The notes beneath the pieces were generated by a model. It saw only the letters and a list, made by a program, of their open reading frames with translations, had not been told where the DNA came from and did not search any database. Position numbers and translations under genes: made by a program. From CAVWGP01 sp963754645 (GTDB lineage Bacteria; Pseudomonadota; Alphaproteobacteria; Bin65): 64,000 nt of DNA. Below are positions 26,142 to 35,380 of this stretch, in pieces. Where the stretch lies: positions 1 to 64,000 of the forward strand of contig CAVWGP010000006.1 in assembly GCA_963754645.1 (NCBI GenBank), written 5' to 3'. Numbering within the stretch: the stretch's first letter is position 1; every line of letters begins with the position of its first letter.

Positions 26142-27752
26142 ATGTTGAAAAGTGGTTTGCGAAATGAAGCCTTCGATCTGGAGGCTGTCGGCTTTGAAGG
26201 CCAGGCACACGTTTTCTATAATCTTGGCGAAACAGAGCTTTCGCGTATGGCGGTCACCTCCGGCGAGGCGCGGCTCTCAGCGCATGGTGCGCTCGTGGCA
26301 ATGACTGGTCAGCACACTGGCCGCTCGCCCAAGGACAAGTTCATGGTCGAGGATGATTTGACCCGCGGCACCGTCTGGTGGGACAATAACCGCAGCCTCT
26401 CCCGCGCGCAGTTTGATGGGCTGCATGCCGATATGCTGGCGCATGTCACGGGCAAGAACCTGTTCGTGCAGGATTTGACCGGTGGCGCGGACAAAGAGCA
26501 CGCGCTGCAGACCCGCGTCATCACTGAGCTTGCCTGGCAGTCCCTGTTCATCCGCAATCTGCTGATCCGCCCGGACCGCGCTGATTTGGAGAGTTTTGTT
26601 CCCAAGCTGACAATCATCGACCTTCCATCCTTCAAGGCCGACCCCGCCCGGCACGGCACACGCAGCGAAACGGTGATCGCCATTGATCTGACCCGCATGA
26701 CCGTCCTGATCGCCGGCACGTCTTACGCGGGCGAGATCAAGAAGTCGGTGTTCACCGTTCTCAACTACTTTCTGCCAGTCAAAGGCGTCATGCCGATGCA
26801 CTGCTCGGCCAATGTCGGCGCAAAAGGCGACGCCGCCATTTTTTTCGGCCTGTCCGGCACCGGCAAGACCACTCTTTCGGCCGACCCCGACCGCACGCTC
26901 ATTGGAGATGATGAGCATGGCTGGGGTTCCGATGGTGTGTTCAACTTCGAGGGCGGCTGCTACGCCAAGACCATCCGCCTGTCCGCAGAAGCCGAACCCG
27001 AGATTTTCGCGGCCACGCGCCGCAAAGGCACTGTCCTGGAAAATGTCACGCTGGATGGGGATCTTGTGCCCGACTTCGAGGATGCGAGCCTGACGGAAAA
27101 CACGCGCTGTGCCTACCCGCTGCACTTCATCTCGAATGCAAGCGAAACCGGCCGCGCAGAGCACCCAAAGAACATCATCATGTTGACCGCTGACGCCTTT
27201 GGCGTCCTGCCGCCGATTGCCAAGCTCACGCCTGAACAGGCCATGTACCATTTTCTGTCCGGCTACACCGCAAAGGTCGCAGGCACGGAAAAGGGCGTCA
27301 CAGAACCCGAGGCGACGTTCTCAACCTGTTTCGGAGCGCCTTTCATGCCAAGGCATCCATCCGAATATGGCGCGTTGCTGCGCACGCTGATTGCCGATCA
27401 CAATGTGAGCTGCTGGCTGGTCAACACCGGCTGGACCGGCGGTGCTTATGGCGTTGGCAGGCGCATGCCGATCAACGCCACCCGCACCATGCTGACCGCC
27501 GCGCTCTCCGGCGCACTCAGCAAGGCTGCCTACCGGCGCGATCCGAATTTCGGCTTCTTCGTTCCGATGGCGGTCGAGGGTATTGACGCGGCACTGCTCG
27601 ACCCGCGCTCAACCTGGAGCGACACCCACGCGTATGACGCAATGGCGAAACGCCTTGTGGCCATGTTCTCGGCGAATTTCGAAAAGTTCGAGGACAGTGT
27701 CGATGGCCCCGTGATGGAATCGGCGCCGCAGATCAGGCTCGCGGCGGAGTAG
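26142..27752 (+). CDS. pckA: phosphoenolpyruvate carboxykinase (ATP)
   Basis: 536-residue enzyme converting oxaloacetate and ATP to phosphoenolpyruvate, the entry to gluconeogenesis on organic acids. Visible are TGQHTGRSPKDKF, the kinase-1 P-loop FFGLSGTGKTTLSADP, metal-binding LIGDDEHGW and NTGWTGGAYG. Full length; the ATG follows AAAAGAGGGACATCCGC. It is divergent from chvI, the usual rhizobial arrangement. Its 3' end overlaps the convergent glgX by 20 bp. Confidence 0.97.
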   Translation: MLKSGLRNEAFDLEAVGFEGQAHVFYNLGETELSRMAVTSGEARLSAHGALVAMTGQHTGRSPKDKFMVEDDLTRGTVWWDNNRSLSRAQFDGLHADMLAHVTGKNLFVQDLTGGADKEHALQTRVITELAWQSLFIRNLLIRPDRADLESFVPKLTIIDLPSFKADPARHGTRSETVIAIDLTRMTVLIAGTSYAGEIKKSVFTVLNYFLPVKGVMPMHCSANVGAKGDAAIFFGLSGTGKTTLSADPDRTLIGDDEHGWGSDGVFNFEGGCYAKTIRLSAEAEPEIFAATRRKGTVLENVTLDGDLVPDFEDASLTENTRCAYPLHFISNASETGRAEHPKNIIMLTADAFGVLPPIAKLTPEQAMYHFLSGYTAKVAGTEKGVTEPEATFSTCFGAPFMPRHPSEYGALLRTLIADHNVSCWLVNTGWTGGAYGVGRRMPINATRTMLTAALSGALSKAAYRRDPNFGFFVPMAVEGIDAALLDPRSTWSDTHAYDAMAKRLVAMFSANFEKFEDSVDGPVMESAPQIRLAAE

Positions 27753-29775
27753 TCCGGCGCGAGCCCGCCTTCTCCGTCACAAAAACCGCCACCGCATGGG
27801 CGGGCATGTCAAAGCCCGTGCCCAGCGGGCGCACCGGGCGCGTTGAAAGCTCGCTCTTCCAAGCCAGCCCGCGCCCAGCAGGCGGCAGATGCAGGGCGAC
27901 GGTTCCTTCATTGCGGTTGATGGCGATGGCGACACGGTCGATGCCGGGCTTGAGCGGCGTTGAAACCGTCAGAACCAAAGCAAGCAGATGGTTGTCGGAC
28001 ATTTCCCAATCGCGCAGCGTCATTTCTTCGCCATTCGGGCGCAGCCATTTGACATCCGGCCAGCTTTCCTTGCCATGCGGATTTCCGGATAACAGCTGTG
28101 CCGACATCAACGCGGGATGCGCGGCGCGCAAGGCGGACAGCTTGGCGGTGAACGCCTCCAGCTCTTGATCGCGTTTCTCCCAATCGAGCCAGGTTGTCTC
28201 ATTATCCTGCGCGTAGGCATTGTTATTGCCGTTCTGCGTGCGACCGAACTCGTCGCCTGCCGTCAGCATGGGGATGCCGCGCGACAGGAACAGCAGCGCG
28301 AGCATGGCCTTGACGTCGTCCTTGCGGCGCGCGCGGATGGCAGGCGCGAGAGTTTGGCCTTCAACGCCATGGTTCCAGGAGAAGTTCTCGCCATGGCCGT
28401 CGCGATTGTCCTCGCCATTGTCGAAATTGTGCTTGCGCCGGTAGGCGGTGAGATCTGCCAGCGTGAAGCCGTCATGGGCGGCCAGAAAATTGACACTGCG
28501 CGTTGAGACACCCTGATGGTGAAACACATCCGATGAGCCGGAGAGGCGCGTTGCAAGCACGCCAAGCGTTGCCGGATCGCCGCGCCAGAAGCGGCGCACA
28601 TCGTCGCGGTAGCGGTCATTCCATTCCAGAAACTGCGGCGGAAAATTGCCGAGCTGATAACCGCCCGGCCCCATGTCCCATGGTTCGGCAATCAGCGTGG
28701 CCGGTGCAATGACGCCGTCATGGCGCATGGCTTCAAACAGCGGCGCATGCGGCGAGAAACCTCGCGCGGTGCGCCCGAGCGCAACGCCAAGGTCAAAGCG
28801 GAACCCGTCCACACCGCCGTGCGTGATGAAATGACGCAGCGCGTCGATGACAAGCTCGCGCACCGGCCCGCGCTCGACCGCAAGCGTATTGCCGGTGCCG
28901 ACATCATTGACGAGCGCGCCAGGCTCATCCGCGTGATGCCGGTAGTAAAGCGCGTTGTCGAGACCGCGCATCGACAGCACCGGCCCCATCAGATCACTCT
29001 CGCCGGTATGGTTGAACACAACGTCGAGGAACAGCGCGATGCCTTCTTTGTGGAGCGCATTGGCGAGGGCGCGCAAATCCGAAATGCCATTCGGCGCAAG
29101 GCGCGGGTCAAGCGCCATGAAGGACACGGCGTTATATCCCCAGGCATTGCTGAGGCCGAGCGGGTAGAGATGGCGCTCGTCAATCCATGCCGTGATTGGC
29201 ATGAGCTCGACGGCGGCGACATTGAGCAATTTGAAATGGGCGATTGAAGCGGGATGAGCGAGCGCCGCAAGCGTGCCGCGCAGCTCCTCAGGAATGTCCG
29301 GATTGAGCTGGCTGAAACCCTTGACTGAAAGCTCATAAATCAGCCCGCCTTCCCGGAGCGGCGTGACAGTGCGGCTGGCGGGCGCAGATGAAGTTTCGAG
29401 AATGGCTTTGGGCGCGAGCTTGTGCGTGTCGATGCCGCGTTTGGTCAAATGCGGATGATAGGCATAGGGCCGGTCAAGGCGCGTTGCATAGGGATCAACG
29501 AGAAGTTTGGTCGGATCGAAGCGGTGGCCCTCTTCCGGCAGCCACGGCCCCTCGGCACGGTAGCCGTAATGCTGACCGGGCTTGATCCCCTTCAGTTCAA
29601 TGGTGAACATGCTGCCCGGCGCGCGGACCATCTCATGCTGCGCAGTTTCGCGGTTTCCGCCCTTGTCGAACAGGCAAAGCGTCATTCCGGTCGCATGCTG
29701 GGAGACAACAGAAAAACGGACGCCGCCCGGACCGAACGCAACGCCGGGCTTATAATGGGGGATATGCTGGGTCAT
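27733..29775 (-). CDS. glgX: glycogen debranching enzyme GlgX
   Basis: 680-residue isoamylase-type GH13 enzyme that removes short branches from glycogen. The N-terminal beta-sandwich (about 1-110) includes YGYRAEGPW. GH13 catalytic motifs are ALFLDVVFNHTGE, nucleophile Asp in GVDGFRFDLGVAL, acid Glu in TLIAEPWDMGPGGYQLGNFP and NFLAAHDGFTL. It overlaps pgm upstream (ATGA) and converges on pckA. The pair glgX-pgm indicates glycogen turnover, although the pgm copy is truncated. Confidence 0.95.
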   Translation of the reverse strand: MTQHIPHYKPGVAFGPGGVRFSVVSQHATGMTLCLFDKGGNRETAQHEMVRAPGSMFTIELKGIKPGQHYGYRAEGPWLPEEGHRFDPTKLLVDPYATRLDRPYAYHPHLTKRGIDTHKLAPKAILETSSAPASRTVTPLREGGLIYELSVKGFSQLNPDIPEELRGTLAALAHPASIAHFKLLNVAAVELMPITAWIDERHLYPLGLSNAWGYNAVSFMALDPRLAPNGISDLRALANALHKEGIALFLDVVFNHTGESDLMGPVLSMRGLDNALYYRHHADEPGALVNDVGTGNTLAVERGPVRELVIDALRHFITHGGVDGFRFDLGVALGRTARGFSPHAPLFEAMRHDGVIAPATLIAEPWDMGPGGYQLGNFPPQFLEWNDRYRDDVRRFWRGDPATLGVLATRLSGSSDVFHHQGVSTRSVNFLAAHDGFTLADLTAYRRKHNFDNGEDNRDGHGENFSWNHGVEGQTLAPAIRARRKDDVKAMLALLFLSRGIPMLTAGDEFGRTQNGNNNAYAQDNETTWLDWEKRDQELEAFTAKLSALRAAHPALMSAQLLSGNPHGKESWPDVKWLRPNGEEMTLRDWEMSDNHLLALVLTVSTPLKPGIDRVAIAINRNEGTVALHLPPAGRGLAWKSELSTRPVRPLGTGFDMPAHAVAVFVTEKAGSRRTTPPRA

Positions 29776-30650
29776 GTGATAACGGAAGGCTTCTCCCGTC
29801 CGGTGTTCGACTTGATCCCGGCAAGCTCGTCAGCGGCGGCGATAAGGTCCGCCAGCGCCGCCTGCGTATCAAGCTCATGGCGCGCAGGATCGGGTTCATA
29901 TCGCTCGATGTAAACGCGCAGGGTCGCGTCGGATGTGCCGGTGCCGGACAGGCGGTAGACAATGCGCGAGCCGCCTTCAAACAGGATGCGGATGCCCTGA
30001 TTGGCGCTTGTCGAGCCATCGACAGGGTCGTGATAGGTGAAGTTGTCGGATGCCGCAATTGTCAGCGCGCCAAGCTTCGTGCCGGGCAAGGACGAAAGGC
30101 GCCCGTTCAGCCCGTCCATCAGCCGGTTGGCGCGCTCGGTTCGACCTCTTCGTAGTCGTGCCGCGAATAATAGTTGCGGCCATATTCAGCCCAGTGTTTT
30201 TTGACGATGTCAATCGCAGGCTCTTTGCGGGCGGCGAGAATGTTGAGCCAGAGCAGGACCGCCCACAGCCCGTCCTTCTCGCGCACATGGTCGGAGCCGG
30301 TGCCTGCGCTTTCCTCGCCGCAGATGGTAACCTTGCCGGCGTCGAGCAGATTGCCGAAGAATTTCCAGCCGGTCGGCGTCTCATACATGCCAATGCCCAG
30401 CTTTGCCGCAACCCGGTCCGCCGCGCCGCTCGTCGGCATGGAGCGCGCAATTCCGGCAAGGCCGTCGCGATAGCCCGGCGCGCACGTCGCGTTGGCGGCA
30501 AGCATGGCGACAGAGTCGGACGGGGTGATGAAGATACCCTGCCAATGACGAGATTGCGGTCGCCATCGCCATCCGACGCCGCCCCGAAATCCGGAGAATT
30601 GTCCGACATCATTAAATCGTACAGCTCTTTGGCGTGGACCAGATTGGGGT
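29772..30650 (-). pseudogene. pgm: phosphoglucomutase, 5' truncated and frameshifted
   Basis: C-terminal half of an alpha-D-phosphoglucomutase, which interconverts glucose 1- and 6-phosphate. In order: PNLVHAKELYDLMM, metal loop DGDGDRN, VAAKLGIGMYETPTGWKFF, sugar-binding GEESAGTGSDHV, and C-terminal RIVYRLSGTGTSDATLRVYI. The segments occupy three reading frames, with shifts near 30,520 and 30,125. Homology stops at about 30,650, where the sequence becomes an IS630-type transposase on the opposite strand; roughly the first half of the protein is absent. The gene cannot make an active enzyme as written. Confidence 0.85.
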
Positions 30651-30654
30651 AGGA

Positions 30655-31003
30655 CAGGCGCATCTCGACGAGATCAGCCACGTCGTCAGGTCTGACGCGT
30701 ATGCCGTCTTGCTCATGGATCGCGCCGGCTGGCACACCAGCGCCGACCTTGCCATGCCCCACAACATCATCCCGCTGCTGCTGCCGCCGCGCTCGCCCGA
30801 GCTCAACCCGCAGGAGAACGTCTGGCAGAACCTGCGCCACACCTCGCTCTCCAATCGCGTCTTCGACGACTACGACGATATCGTCGATGCCTGCTGCCAA
30901 GCCCTGGAATTGCCTCCTCGACAACCCTTCGCGCATCACCTCGCTTGGCATGCGAAAATGGGCCCATTCCGCCGGTCAATCTCAATCACCGCTGGAATAA
31001 GTT
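30655..31003 (+). mobile_element. IS630-family transposase, 3' remnant
   Basis: C-terminal ~115 residues of an IS630/Tc1-type DDE transposase: AHLDEISHVVRSDAYAVLLM, MDRAGWHTSADLAMPHNI with the second catalytic Asp, and LPPRSPELNPQENVWQNLR with the third acidic residue. A frameshift near 30,905 moves the end into the next frame (NCLLDNPSRITSLGMRKWAH). The 5' part is missing where the sequence abuts truncated pgm, so no terminal repeat is seen on that side. It marks the boundary between core and accessory DNA. Confidence 0.8.
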
Positions 31004-31163
31004 ATGCGACTTGCGTTATTGGCACTTCTGCGAAATGCCAAGCCGCACGAGAGAAGGCCGCTCGCGATCAAAAAGCGGACCTCGGCGCAACAGGGCAACC
31101 GGCGCCTGTTTATCCTGTTTATGAGGTCGCGACCTCGTTGGGACGATGAGGAGGTAAGGTCAT

Positions 31164-31385
31164 ATCAACGGCAAGTCGCGCGACGAGCCGCACAATTGCG
31201 GGATCGTCGACTCGCTCGCTGAAGTTAGGATCATGATCGAGCAGTGTCGAAACCGCTACAACTGCACTCGGCCGCAACTATCCTTGGCAAAAGATGCTCC
31301 TGTCCTGCGACCGATCCAGCACGTAGGACGCGTCACCCGCCGGCCGATTCTCGGCGGCTTCCACCATCAATGCGGCCGCGGATAA
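31164..31385 (+). mobile_element. transposase C-terminal remnant, chimeric IS3-type
   Basis: One continuous frame of 73 residues. It begins like the end of an IS3-type integrase (NGKSRDEPHNCGIVDSLAEV, IMIEQCRNRYNCTRP) and continues with the tail LSLAKDAPVLRPIQHVGRVT and GGFHHQCGRG before the stop. That tail recurs at 32,904-33,047 (+) and 59,650-59,815 (-). After the stop, AAATTTCCGGTAGGGACA is a degenerate copy of the terminal repeat seen at the other copies. Confidence 0.65.
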
Positions 31386-31458
31386 ATTTCCGGTAGGGAC
31401 AGGCTGAAATCGTCGACGACTGTCCGTGCCAGATCGGCTCGAGGGCGCCCGAACGGCA

Positions 31459-31492
31459 AAACGCGGCGCCCCCTTGCGGAAGCGCCGCGTTT
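31459..31492 (-). terminator. terminator of the exported protein at 31,523
   Basis: Perfect 11 bp stem AAACGCGGCGC (31459-31469) / GCGCCGCGTTT (31482-31492) with a 12-base loop, 30 bp past the stop of the minus-strand gene and followed on that strand by a short T run. Intrinsic terminator form. Confidence 0.7.
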
Positions 31493-31522
31493 CGCGGTGA
31501 ACGGATCGGGCGTTAGGCGGCG

Positions 31523-31939
31523 TTACTTCGCGAAGAAAGCGAAGAAGCGCGGCGCGGCGCAGGGGCCGATCTTGAAGCAAGCCTGCACCGTGAAGGTGTG
31601 CAGCTTGCCGCTTTCGGCGGTGAGGCCGGCGAGCAGCGCGGTCAAGCCGTCGTTCGAGGTCACGAACTTGGTGACGATCTGGCCGGTGGCGTCGTCGCGG
31701 AAACGCACGGTGAATTGCGTCACCTTGATGAAGGTCTTCTGCGAAAGAACGATGCGGGCCTTTTCGTTCTGCTTGTTGTAGAGGATCTTGACGCAAGTCG
31801 GCCCATTGCAATTCTGGACGGTCGTGTTCTCGCCCTTGTCTTCCTTGAAATGGAAGTTCGGCGCGGCGGAGGCGTTGCTGGCGATGCCGGCGAGCGCAAG
31901 GACGCTGAGCGCGGCAACGATGGTACGGATCGTTTTCAT
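31523..31939 (-). CDS. small exported protein of unknown function
   Basis: 138 residues with a clear signal peptide (MKTIRTIVAALSVLALAGIA, cleavage after SNASA). The mature domain is beta-rich, with two cysteines close together in VQNCNGPTCVKILYN and two more in the C-terminal VQACFKIGPCAAPRFF, suggesting one or two disulphides in the periplasm or outside. Not recognised. It has its own terminator and is divergent from another small Cys-containing exported protein at 32,178, sharing a 238 bp intergenic region. Confidence 0.75.
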   Translation of the reverse strand: MKTIRTIVAALSVLALAGIASNASAAPNFHFKEDKGENTTVQNCNGPTCVKILYNKQNEKARIVLSQKTFIKVTQFTVRFRDDATGQIVTKFVTSNDGLTALLAGLTAESGKLHTFTVQACFKIGPCAAPRFFAFFAK

Positions 31940-32014
31940 TGTGGCGAATCCTTTGATGAGGGTTTGAAGTTCTGATTTCGGTTTCGTCTCGTTTCGAAGA
32001 CGGGCGGGTTATAG

Positions 32015-32084
32015 CTCACGCGCGCTGAACCGAATGTGAACCGAAGTGACCGTCGTCACCGGCGGTGAAAATTTCTCACGCGCG
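32015..32084. promoter_or_regulatory. shared upstream region of two divergent exported genes
   Basis: The decamer CTCACGCGCG occurs at 32015-32024 and again at 32075-32084, exactly 60 bp apart, in the 238 bp between the divergent genes. A dyad GTGACCGTCGTCAC lies between them (32046-32059). Common control is plausible but inferred. Confidence 0.3.
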
Positions 32085-32177
32085 ATCAGGGCGAGGCGGT
32101 TCACGCCGGGTTCAGGCGCCGTGATCTAGATTGCGCGCGTCAAGTTCGACAACCCAATCCGAACAGGAACCACGCCC

Positions 32178-32543
32178 ATGAAACACCGACTCCTTTCGCT
32201 CACCGTCATGGCTTTTGCCGCGGCGTCATCTCTTCTCGCCGCCGGAGCAGCCCACGCCCGCGGCTGCGCCAATGACATCTGCGCAAAGAGCACCGATGAC
32301 GGCCGGACGGTCAAAGTCGAGATCGACACCGGACAGCGACCAATGACGCACTACAACGTTCGCCGTGGCGGCCAGCAATTTGAGCTCACCAGCGAAAGGA
32401 GGCGTCATCACGTGATCTGGTCATTCGCCGGCCGGCCTGGCTATATCGTGAAATACCACGTCCAAGTGTGCAATCGTGGCGGCCTGTTTCAGAGATCGAG
32501 CTGCACCGGGTGGGTCACGTTTTCCCACACCATGTCGAACTAA
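32178..32543 (+). CDS. small exported protein of unknown function
   Basis: 121 residues beginning MKHRLLSLTVMAFAAASSLL, a signal peptide with cleavage after AAHA. The mature part is basic and contains cysteines in GCANDICAKS and CNRGGLFQRSSCTGWVTFSH, with four Cys likely paired. The ATG follows CAGGAACCACGCCC. It is divergent from the exported protein at 31,523. Both are small, beta-rich and Cys-containing but not obviously homologous. No family recognised. Confidence 0.7.
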   Translation: MKHRLLSLTVMAFAAASSLLAAGAAHARGCANDICAKSTDDGRTVKVEIDTGQRPMTHYNVRRGGQQFELTSERRRHHVIWSFAGRPGYIVKYHVQVCNRGGLFQRSSCTGWVTFSHTMSN

Positions 32544-32775
32544 GTCCCGCGGCCGAACCTGCGATCGCGACCGGGGCGCAAGGCCTGGCTGCCGTTGGGC
32601 AGCCGGGCGCGCTTGCCCGGTCTTGTCTTTTCATGGGAGCGGTCCCTTGATCATTTCGTCACCGCGCGCCGCTCCGGGCATGCCGCCGCACCTCGATCGC
32701 GGTCATTCTCCCTATCGCCTGCTTCGCCGCGGCCAGCGCGGCTGAGGCACTTCTTCCGATCAGGCGCAATATCCC

Positions 32776-33063
32776 TGTGCCTACCGAAAATTGGATTCGA
32801 CGTGGACAGTTTGATATTGACCGTTAAGCTTCGAGGCGAAGCAGCGCTTTTTTATCATTCTATTCGGCCTGTTCGTGGCGCGATATTTCGACGGGTCCTC
32901 GAAAAATACGCCGACTACTACAACGGCAGCCGCACTCATTTGCCTTTGGCGAAGGATGCTCCGGTCCCGCGACCGAACCACCAAGAAGGACGCATCACCC
33001 GGCGGCCGCTCCTCGGCGGCCTCCACCATCAATATGCCCGCGGATGAATTTGCGGTAGGCACA
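32776..33063 (+). mobile_element. 288 bp deletion derivative of an IS, with both terminal repeats
   Basis: The left end TGTGCCTACCGAAAATTGGA (32776) is inverted at the right end as GAATTTGCGGTAGGCACA (33046-33063). Inside, 32904-33047 encodes the tail of a transposase (KYADYYNGSRTHLPLAKDAP ... GGLHHQYARG, stop 33045-33047), so this is an IS whose 5' and central parts were deleted. It carries no complete gene. No target duplication is evident at the flanks. Related sequences are at 31,164, 59,650 and 60,135. Confidence 0.7.
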
Positions 33064-33250
33064 ACACAAGAGTTGCTAGACCAAATTCCTTTCAAGTAGC
33101 AGAGACTCGTGCCGCCTCCAGTGCCGCTAGCGGTATTGTCCGGCGCCGCGTGCACATCGAACAGCCGCTGCCGCTCGCACGGGCCGGCGAAAATGTCGGC
33201 GAGGAGACGCCCGTCCCCATCCGCATTCGGCGTCTTGGCCGAGCTATGGG

Positions 33251-34641
33251 CGAAAGTTGGTGACGGCATGAAGGGGTAAGGCGGCGTATCGTGGGGGTGT
33301 TCGAGCCTCCACTTCTCCACCGAAGGAGTGATACGCCGTGACCGAAACTAACGTTTTCCAGCTCTCCCAGCCAGGGACTTTTACCGATCCGCTGACCGAG
33401 GTTTTGCGCAACGGCGCGCGAGCGCTTGCTGGCGCAGGCCGTCGAGGCCGAGGTTGCAGCCTTGCTCGGCCAGTCATGCCGACACTCAAGACCGAGGACG
33501 GCCGCCAGCGGCTGGTGCGCCACGGGCATCTGCCCGAGCGCGAGATCATGACCGGCATCGGCCCGGTCGCCGTGCGCTGCCCGCGCGTGCGCGACCGCGG
33601 TCGGCGAAGGCGTCAGAGCGCATCCGCTTCTCGTCGGCGATTCTGCCGCCCTACGCGCGCCGGTCGAAGAGCCTCGAAGTGCTGATCCCGATCCTCTACC
33701 TGAAGGGCGTCTCCACCGGCGACTTCGAGGAGGCGCTGGTCGCGCTTGCTCGGCAAGGATGCCGGCGGGCTGTCGGCCTCGACCATCGGGCGGCTCAAGG
33801 AGGCCTGGTCGGAGGAGCACGTGCGCTGGAGCAAGCGCGATCTCTCCGCCAAGCGCTACGTCTACTTCTGGGCCGACGGCATCCATCGTGCAGGCGCGGC
33901 TCGAGGACGACGCGCAGTGCCTGCTGGTCATCATCGGCGCCACGCCGGAGGGCAAGAAGGAGCTGGTCGGCCTGATCGACGGCGTGCGCGAGAGCGCGCA
34001 ATCCTGGAAGGAGCTGCTGCTCGACCTGAAGCGGCGCGGACTTGCGATCGGCGCCCGAGCTCGCGGTCGCCGACGGCGCGCTCGGCTTCTGGAAGGCGAT
34101 CGAGCGAAGTGTGGCCGCAAGACCCGCGGCCAGCGCTGCTGGGTGCACAAGACCGCCAATGTGCTGAACAAGCTGCCGAAGAGCCAGCAGCCGAAGGCCA
34201 AGCGGGCGCTGCAGGAGATCTGGATGGCCGAAACCAAGAAGGATGCGCTCGAGGCCGCATTCGATGCCTTCGTCGAGACCTACGGGCGTCAAATACGACA
34301 AGGCGGTCGAATGCCTGACCAAGGATCGCGATGCGCTGCTCGCCTTCTACGACTTCCCGGCCGAGCACTGGAAGCACCTGCGCACGACCAACCCCATCGA
34401 AAGCACGTTCGCGACCGTGCGCCACCGCACCGTGCGCTCGAAGGGATGTCTCTCGAACAAGACCGCGCTCGCCATGATCTTCAAGCTCGCCGAGGCCGCC
34501 GAGAAAAGCTGGCGTCGCCTCGATGGCCACAACCAGTTGCCGAAAGTCATCCTCGGTGTAAAGTTCACCGACGGAATCGAGGTCGTCAGAATCGCAAGCT
34601 CAAGCCGCTGCCGCCTGACCCCTTCCGTCACCAAGATTCGG
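33251..34641 (+). mobile_element. IS256-family insertion sequence with terminal inverted repeats
   Basis: Imperfect terminal repeats bracket the transposase. The left end (33251-33285) reads GTTGGTGACGGCATGAAGGG near its middle and continues TAAGGCGGC; the right end (34610-34641), inverted, reads CTTGGTGACGGAAGGGGTCA and continues GGCGGC. The 1.4 kb length is normal for IS256. A further GC-rich leader precedes the transposase ATG at 33338. Confidence 0.8.
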
Positions 34642-34647
34642 CGATAG
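33338..34647 (+). pseudogene. IS256-family (mutator-type) transposase, multiply frameshifted
   Basis: Segments in all three frames reconstruct an IS256 transposase: PGTFTDPLTEVLRNGA, LLAQAVEAEVAALLGQ, LVRHGHLPEREIMTGIGPVA, SLEVLIPILYLKGVSTGDFE, YVYFWADGI (first Asp), ECLLVI-like CLLVIIGATPEGKKELVGLI, ELAVADGALGFWKAI (second Asp), RCWVHKTANVLNKLPKSQQP and HLRTTNPIESTFATVRHRT (Glu). All three acidic residues survive, but about eight indels interrupt the frame. Between shifts the residues look fully conserved, which fits a very recent pseudogene or sequencing indels. Confidence 0.85.
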
Positions 34648-34787
34648 CTCTCTTGGCCTGCTGGAAATCAATCGCAGCGGTGATCTGCTGGCGGGCCAAG
34701 CGGAGAATTGACCACTTCGCCCGACGCAAACTCGCCCTCAATTCGGTTGGCTGCGAAGACACTAGTGGACTCGTGGAGAATGCACCC

Positions 34788-35333
34788 CTACTCGATCCCG
34801 ATCGGGCCCGGCAGGCAGAAATGCGGCCCACGCACTCCGCGGGCGGCGAACATGCCATTCGCCTCGTGTAGGGCGACGCGCGCCTCCTCGCGGCCCAGCG
34901 CCTCAAGCGCGGTGCGCTGCAAGACAAGATCGCCTCCCTCGACGCGCCAGACTCCGACATCGCGATCGCGCGCCCTGGGATTGGATTCGTTGAGGCCCCG
35001 GCAAGGCGACCAGCGTTCGGCCGACGCCGCCTTTTGCTCACAGCGCATACGTAGCGAGCCATCGGCGCGCAATTGGATGCGATAACTCACCCCGCCCTCG
35101 AAATTTGCGCCCGTTTGCAGCCGTGTATATACGATCGTCTTGTCACCGACCCGCTTGCGCAAGGCTGTAGCCTTGAGTCGGTTAGCGTCTGTCAACGCAA
35201 AGGGCGGCGACATAGTGCAATGCGGTCGCGCAATCGGCGGCGCCTGAGCCTGGCAGGCCGAAGCCATCGCGAAGCATGTGGCAGCCATGCCGACTCCCGC
35301 GTCGCGCCATTGCGTGAAGCAAGCCATTGCCAC
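34788..35333 (-). CDS. putative exported protein of unknown function
   Basis: 181 residues. The N-terminus has a basic n-region (FTQWR) and a hydrophobic stretch (AGVGMAATCFAMASA) with possible cleavage after CQA, so export is likely. The middle, KTIVYTRLQTGANFEGGVSY followed by RIQLRADGSLRMRCEQ, looks like a real beta-rich domain; the C-terminal part is less convincing. No family recognised. It lies just downstream of the IS256 element and has no nearby partner. Confidence 0.45.
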   Translation of the reverse strand: MAMACFTQWRDAGVGMAATCFAMASACQAQAPPIARPHCTMSPPFALTDANRLKATALRKRVGDKTIVYTRLQTGANFEGGVSYRIQLRADGSLRMRCEQKAASAERWSPCRGLNESNPRARDRDVGVWRVEGGDLVLQRTALEALGREEARVALHEANGMFAARGVRGPHFCLPGPIGIE

Positions 35334-35380
35334 CTCGACCCGTCGTCTTCGTCAAATCATATGGCAGGTTCGGCCTGCTG

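Noticed and set aside
32781..33320. 179-codon minus-strand frame across the 288 bp element
   Set aside because: It reads through the MITE-like element antisense to the transposase tail; only 33,070-33,250 looks faintly protein-like and could not be assigned.
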